In this document: piece after piece, positions 60,373-64,000 of the stretch
Position numbering within the stretch: the stretch's first letter is position 1
How the letters are laid out: every line of letters starts with the position of its first letter
NCBI RefSeq assembly: GCF_023822045.1
Contig: NZ_CP084712.1
Location: 4,275,001-4,339,000 of the forward strand
Source: Sphingopyxis sp. USTB-05
GTDB lineage: Bacteria; Pseudomonadota; Alphaproteobacteria; Sphingomonadales; Sphingomonadaceae
DNA: 64,000 nt
Direction: 5' to 3'
Program-made: the position numbers and the translations under genes
Notes under the pieces: generated by a model
Told to the model about the DNA's origin: nothing
What the model saw: the letters and a program-made list of their open reading frames with translations, nothing else
Databases searched by the model: none

Positions 60373-60462
60373 GTCATCCCGGGCTTGACCCGGGATCCCG
60401 CTTTTCGAATTTACCCGCCCGCTTCACAAGATAGCGGGACCCCGGATCAAGTCCGGGGTGAC
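60373..60462. repeat. sphingomonad-type palindromic repeat, copy 3
   Basis: A 90-base intergenic repeat opening with GTCATCCCGGGCTTGACCCG and closing with CCGGATCAAGTCCGGGGTGA. The centre has pairing ATCCCGC/GCGGGACC arms separated by a 28-base spacer, longer than in the other copies. It lies between the converging ends of the HTH gene and the helix-hairpin-helix protein gene. Confidence 0.78.
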
Positions 60463-60504
60463 GAGGTCAGAAGCGGGGCAGCAACCGGTCGCTTTGGAGT
60501 TCCC

Positions 60505-61350
60505 TCAGAGCTCCCCGCCGAGTGCTCCATATTTCGCTTCGAAACCGGCCTTGTCGCCGCGGGCGAGATAGCCCGCCTGATCGACGATATTGTCGCGTGC
60601 GATACGGCCCTGGAAGGTACCGAGCTGCGGGTCGATCCGCGCGATGTCGGCGTCGGTCCAATCGGCGATCTGTTGGAAGCTGGTTACGCCAAGGCCTCCC
60701 AACAGGACGGCAAGCTTGGGCCCCACGCCTTTCAGCAATTGCAGATTGTCGGCCTTCGCCGCTGCCGGTTTGGCGGCGGGCTTTGCCGCGGGCGGCGGAG
60801 GAACGGTCGGTTCCGCGGGGATGGCCACCTTTTCGACCGGTGCCGGCTTGGCGGGGGCCTTTTTCGCCGCGGGTTTGGCTGCCGCCTTCGGTGCAGCCTT
60901 TGTGGCGGGCTTTGTCGCGGCTTTCGCCACCGGTTCCTTGGCCACGGTCTTTTTCGCGGCAGGCTTTGCGGCGGCTTTGGGCTTTGACGCGGGCTTCGGC
61001 GCCGCGGGTTTGGGGGCCGGGGTCTTGGCAGCCGCTTCGACCACGGGTGCCGGTTCCGGGGCGGGGGTGGGTGCGGGCGGCGGCGCCTTGGCGGCCGGTT
61101 CGGGCGGCGGTGCTGCGGGCGTGACGGGCGCGGCGACCGGGGCTTTTGGTTCCAGCGGTTTGAAGCGTGCCGGTTCAGCCGCAATGATTTCGGGCTTTGC
61201 CGGTTCGAGCGGCTTGGCGGGTTTCGCCGGTTCGACGGTCGGCTCTGCGATGTCCGCGGGCTTCGAGCGACCGAACAGCCACCAGAGCAGCACGACGGCC
61301 ACGACGAGTCCGACAACCGCGATAATCCAGTTTTCCTGAAGCCAGGTCAT
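60505..61350 (-). CDS. membrane-anchored helix-hairpin-helix protein with Ala/Pro/Lys linker
   Basis: A 281-residue protein with one N-terminal membrane helix (WIIAVVGLVVAVVLLWWLFG at about 8-27). A linker of about 165 residues follows, dominated by Ala, Pro and Lys with repeats such as KPAAKK, APKPA and KAATKPATKAAPKAAAKPAA. The C-terminal 75 residues contain a helix-hairpin-helix: LQLLKGVGPKLAVLLGGLGV, SFQQIADWTDADIARIDPQL. This last part resembles the DNA-binding HhH of NADH dehydrogenase subunit E-like and DUF4332 proteins. The function is unknown; a membrane-tethered nucleic-acid or protein scaffold is possible. GGAGAAG precedes the ATG. Confidence 0.75.
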   Translation of the reverse strand: MTWLQENWIIAVVGLVVAVVLLWWLFGRSKPADIAEPTVEPAKPAKPLEPAKPEIIAAEPARFKPLEPKAPVAAPVTPAAPPPEPAAKAPPPAPTPAPEPAPVVEAAAKTPAPKPAAPKPASKPKAAAKPAAKKTVAKEPVAKAATKPATKAAPKAAAKPAAKKAPAKPAPVEKVAIPAEPTVPPPPAAKPAAKPAAAKADNLQLLKGVGPKLAVLLGGLGVTSFQQIADWTDADIARIDPQLGTFQGRIARDNIVDQAGYLARGDKAGFEAKYGALGGEL

Positions 61351-61449
61351 GATCTTCTCCGCTTGTGATTTTCGGCCAGCCTATGCGGGCTTGTTTGTCG
61401 GGTCTACCTTAACGAACGGGCCACCATTAATTTCCTTGCGGCGGAATTT

Positions 61450-62727
61450 TTACTCCGCCTCTCGCGCGACTTCGCGCCACCCGATGTCGCGGCGGCAGAA
61501 ACCGCTCGGGAAATCGAGCTTGTCGACCGCGGCATAGGCGCGTGCCTGTGCTTCGGTCACGCTCTTGCCCGTCGCGGTGACGTTGAGCACGCGGCCGCCG
61601 GCGGCGACGATCACACGATCCTCGCGTGCGGTGCCGGCGTGGAAAACGCGCACGCCTCCCGCCTCGGCATCGGCGATGCGGTGGATTGCGCCGCCCTTTT
61701 CAGGTGTGCCCGGATAGCCCTTTGCGGCCATCACGACGGTGAGCGCATAGTCGTGCGAAAAGGCCGGCGCCTCGGCCGCGGCGATGGTTTCGCTCGCGGC
61801 GGCGTATAGGAGCGCGGCAAAATCGCCCCTGAAGCGCATCATCAGCACCTGGCATTCGGGATCGCCGAAGCGGCAATTATATTCGATCAGCTTCGGCCCC
61901 TCGTCGGTGAGCATCAGTCCCGCGAACAGCACGCCCACATATGGCGTGCCCTCCGCGGCGAGCGTCGCCACCGTCGGGCGGATGATACGGTCCATCACCG
62001 CGGCTTCGAGATCGGCGGTGAGCACGGGGGCGGGGCTATAGGCGCCCATGCCGCCGGTGTTCGGGCCGACATCGCCGTCGCCAACGCGCTTGTGGTCCTG
62101 CGCGCTGCCGAAGGCGATCACATCAGTGCCGTCGGAAAGCGCAAAGAAGCTCGCTTCCTCGCCGGTCATGAATTCCTCGATCACCACTTCGGCGCCCGCG
62201 CTGCCGAAGGCGCCATCGAACATGTCGTCGATCGCGGCCTCTGCCTCTTCGCGCGTTTCGGCGATAATCACGCCCTTGCCTGCGGCGAGGCCGTCGGCCT
62301 TGATCACGACGGGGATCGAAAAGCCTTCGAGAACCGCAAGCGCTTCCTCTGCCGACGTGCAGCGGACATAGGCGGCGGTCGGGATCGATGCGCGCGCGCA
62401 GAGATCCTTGGTAAAGCCCTTCGAACCTTCGAGCCGCGCGGCGGCGGCCGACGGGCCGAAGGCGGGAATGCCGATTTCGCGGAGGCGGTCGGCAAGGCCG
62501 GCGACCAGCGGGGCTTCGGGTCCGACGACGACGAAATCGATCGCGTGCGCCTTTACGAAGGCGATCAGGCCATCGATGTCATCGGCGGCGATCGCGACAC
62601 ATTCGGCGTGCGCCTCGATCCCCGGGTTGCCCGGAGCGGCATAGAGCTTGGCGCAGCTTGGCGATTGTGCCAACTGCCAGCTGAGCGCATGTTCGCGGCC
62701 CCCCGATCCGACCAGCAGGATATTCAT
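61450..62727 (-). CDS. purD: phosphoribosylamine--glycine ligase
   Basis: A 425-residue cytoplasmic ATP-grasp enzyme of purine synthesis, making glycinamide ribonucleotide. It has [20 protein letters not shown] at the start, [18 protein letters not shown], the ATP-grasp segment [36 protein letters not shown] and [14 protein letters not shown]. The start at 62727 overlaps the divergent xseA start by two bases in CATG; its Shine-Dalgarno (AAGGGA) therefore lies inside xseA. The longer frame upstream is antisense to xseA. Confidence 0.95.
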   Translation of the reverse strand: MNILLVGSGGREHALSWQLAQSPSCAKLYAAPGNPGIEAHAECVAIAADDIDGLIAFVKAHAIDFVVVGPEAPLVAGLADRLREIGIPAFGPSAAAARLEGSKGFTKDLCARASIPTAAYVRCTSAEEALAVLEGFSIPVVIKADGLAAGKGVIIAETREEAEAAIDDMFDGAFGSAGAEVVIEEFMTGEEASFFALSDGTDVIAFGSAQDHKRVGDGDVGPNTGGMGAYSPAPVLTADLEAAVMDRIIRPTVATLAAEGTPYVGVLFAGLMLTDEGPKLIEYNCRFGDPECQVLMMRFRGDFAALLYAAASETIAAAEAPAFSHDYALTVVMAAKGYPGTPEKGGAIHRIADAEAGGVRVFHAGTAREDRVIVAAGGRVLNVTATGKSVTEAQARAYAAVDKLDFPSGFCRRDIGWREVAREAE

Positions 62728-64000
62728 GTCAGTCCCTTTTCCCGATACGGCGTCCGACGATGGCACCGAAGCGCGGCTGTTAGCCGAGGCTTCGCCGGGG
62801 GACAATGCACCAGCCCTGTCGGTCAGCCAATTATCGGCGGCGATCAAGCGGACGGTCGAGGATGGCTTTGCGCGCGTGCGCGTGCGGGGTGAGTTGTCGG
62901 GGACCAAGCGTGCGGCATCGGGGCATTTCTACGCGGCGCTGAAAGACGATAATGCGCTGATCGACATGGTGATGTGGAAGGGGCAGGCGGGTCGCCTCGC
63001 CTTTCGGCCCGAGGACGGGATCGAGGTGATCGCCACAGGCAAGCTCACGACCTATCCGGGCCGCTCCAAATATCAGCTTGTCGTCGATACGCTCGAGGTT
63101 GCGGGCGAAGGCGCGCTGATGCTGCTCTTCGAGAAATTGAAGGCGCGGCTTGGCGCCGAGGGGCTGTTCGACCGCGAGCGAAAATATGATCGGCTGCCCT
63201 ATCTGCCGCGAACGATCGGGGTCGTGACCTCACCGACCGGGGCGGTGATCCGCGATATCCTTCACCGGCTCGCCGACCGTTGCCCCACGCATGTCATCGT
63301 CTGGCCGGTGTTGGTGCAGGGCGACGGCGCGGCGGCCCAGGTCGCAAATGCGATCCGCGGCTTCGATGCGATTGACCCGGGCGGGCGAGTGCCGCGCCCC
63401 GACCTCGTCATCGTTGCGCGCGGCGGCGGGTCGATCGAGGATCTGTGGGCGTTCAATGAAGAGGTCGTCGTGCGCGCGATCGCCGATTGCCGCATTCCGA
63501 CGATCAGCGCGGTGGGGCACGAGACCGACGTGACGCTCGCCGACTATGCCGCCGACGTCCGCGCGCCGACCCCGACCGCGGCGGCCGAGATGGCGGTCCC
63601 GGTGCGCGCCGAACTCATCTCGCAGCTCGCGACCTGGAACGGGCGGATTATCGGCGCGGCGAACCGGCATCAGGCGCTGGCGGGCGAGCGGCTCACGGCG
63701 CTGGCGCGGCATTTGCCGAAGCGCGACGCGCTTTATGCGCCGCAGCGCCAGCGGCTCGACGATGCGGGCGACCGGCTCGACCGCAGCCAGCGCCACCGGC
63801 TGACGGTGATTTCGGAACGGCTCGCGACGCGCGGTGCCGCGATGCGGCCCGCGCTGCTGGCGCGGCGTTGGGATCGTGACCGGGCGCTGCTCGAAGGGCT
63901 GGGGCGGCTGCTCGACAGCCTTGACCCCCGCGCGTTGCTGTCGCGCGGCTATGCGATGGTGCGCGATGCGGGCGGTGCGATCGTGACCACCGCGGCCAAG
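62726..64000 (+). CDS. xseA: exodeoxyribonuclease VII large subunit, partial (3' end outside window)
   Basis: The first 425 residues of the nuclease subunit that, with XseB, degrades single-stranded DNA. The N-terminal OB-fold domain has [20 protein letters not shown] and [19 protein letters not shown], followed by the nuclease domain: [39 protein letters not shown] and [19 protein letters not shown] coiled-coil region begins near residue 290. The frame is open to the last base. The ATG at 62726 overlaps the purD start, and the AGGA of its ribosome-binding site (62717-62720) is within purD. Confidence 0.95.
   Translation, partial: MSVPFPDTASDDGTEARLLAEASPGDNAPALSVSQLSAAIKRTVEDGFARVRVRGELSGTKRAASGHFYAALKDDNALIDMVMWKGQAGRLAFRPEDGIEVIATGKLTTYPGRSKYQLVVDTLEVAGEGALMLLFEKLKARLGAEGLFDRERKYDRLPYLPRTIGVVTSPTGAVIRDILHRLADRCPTHVIVWPVLVQGDGAAAQVANAIRGFDAIDPGGRVPRPDLVIVARGGGSIEDLWAFNEEVVVRAIADCRIPTISAVGHETDVTLADYAADVRAPTPTAAAEMAVPVRAELISQLATWNGRIIGAANRHQALAGERLTALARHLPKRDALYAPQRQRLDDAGDRLDRSQRHRLTVISERLATRGAAMRPALLARRWDRDRALLEGLGRLLDSLDPRALLSRGYAMVRDAGGAIVTTAAK

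Noticed and set aside
60781..61240. Direct repeats of Ala/Pro/Lys codons suggesting a DNA repeat array
   Set aside because: The repeats are codon-level low complexity within the linker of the HhH protein and not a CRISPR or tandem array with fixed units.
61440..61459. Hairpin GGCGGA/TCCGCC around the purD stop as a terminator
   Set aside because: The stem is only six base pairs and no T-run follows on the minus strand, so a terminator call is not supported.
62092..62892. Open frame on the plus strand across purD and into xseA
   Set aside because: Antisense to purD motifs and out of frame with xseA; rejected as a shadow.

Overview
The window is high-GC, densely packed bacterial chromosome. 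The proteins point to an alphaproteobacterium of the order Sphingomonadales, perhaps Sphingopyxis-like. The pointers are a TonB-dependent receptor for plant polymers, sphingomonad-type intergenic palindromes, a two-gene egtB-egtD pair and the protein repertoire in general. This placement is inferred from protein character only. No rRNA, tRNA, CRISPR array, prophage or insertion sequence was seen, and no gene-free stretch exceeds 300 bases.

Bases 1-15760 form a pectin/hexuronate utilisation locus: the end of a 2-keto-3-deoxygluconate kinase, two esterases, a cupin, a pectate lyase, a TonB-dependent receptor, a GH43 glycosidase, altronate dehydratase (uxaA), a fumarylacetoacetase-fold hydratase, a hexuronate transporter, uronate isomerase (uxaC) and a fructuronate/tagaturonate reductase. 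Polymer would be cut and imported at the envelope, and uronates converted to 2-keto-3-deoxygluconate. An ACACCGGT-type operator occurs at three divergent promoters and probably ties the locus together; its regulator lies outside the window.

Bases 15757-23560 hold the distal valine pathway: mmsA, isobutyryl-CoA dehydrogenase, enoyl-CoA hydratase, 3-hydroxyisobutyryl-CoA hydrolase and mmsB. A divergent LysR regulator precedes them. Two lipoproteins (one an I78 protease inhibitor) and a Rid protein sit inside the set.

Bases 24094-39112 hold a 13-gene acyl-CoA catabolic island in three transcription units: an eight-gene minus-strand operon, a two-gene SDR/transporter unit, and a divergent plus-strand unit of two acyl-CoA dehydrogenases and an SDR. 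The large operon carries a kinase-like phosphotransferase and a dehydrogenase that match the two halves of the animal fusion ACAD11. This suggests catabolism of hydroxylated acyl-CoAs. Two related inverted repeats, at 33407 and 35927, suggest one shared regulator.

Bases 39113-64000 are mostly housekeeping: phosphoenolpyruvate carboxylase, an HNH nuclease, GluQ, a HIG1 protein, cobalamin adenosyltransferase, ergothioneine genes egtB-egtD, 3-hydroxybutyryl-CoA dehydrogenase, an epoxide hydrolase, MliC and crystallin-fold envelope proteins, a nucleoside transporter, a queuosine-precursor transporter, argB, yggT, folD, marC, an OmpA lipoprotein, a CorC/HlyC-type transporter, purD and the start of xseA. 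Intergenic palindromic repeats occur at 21806, 23591, 39125, 39807 and 60373, with a remnant at 45726. Gene packing is extreme: many ATGA/GTGA overlaps, three convergent pairs sharing a 4-base palindrome at their stops, and one divergent pair sharing CATG at its starts.
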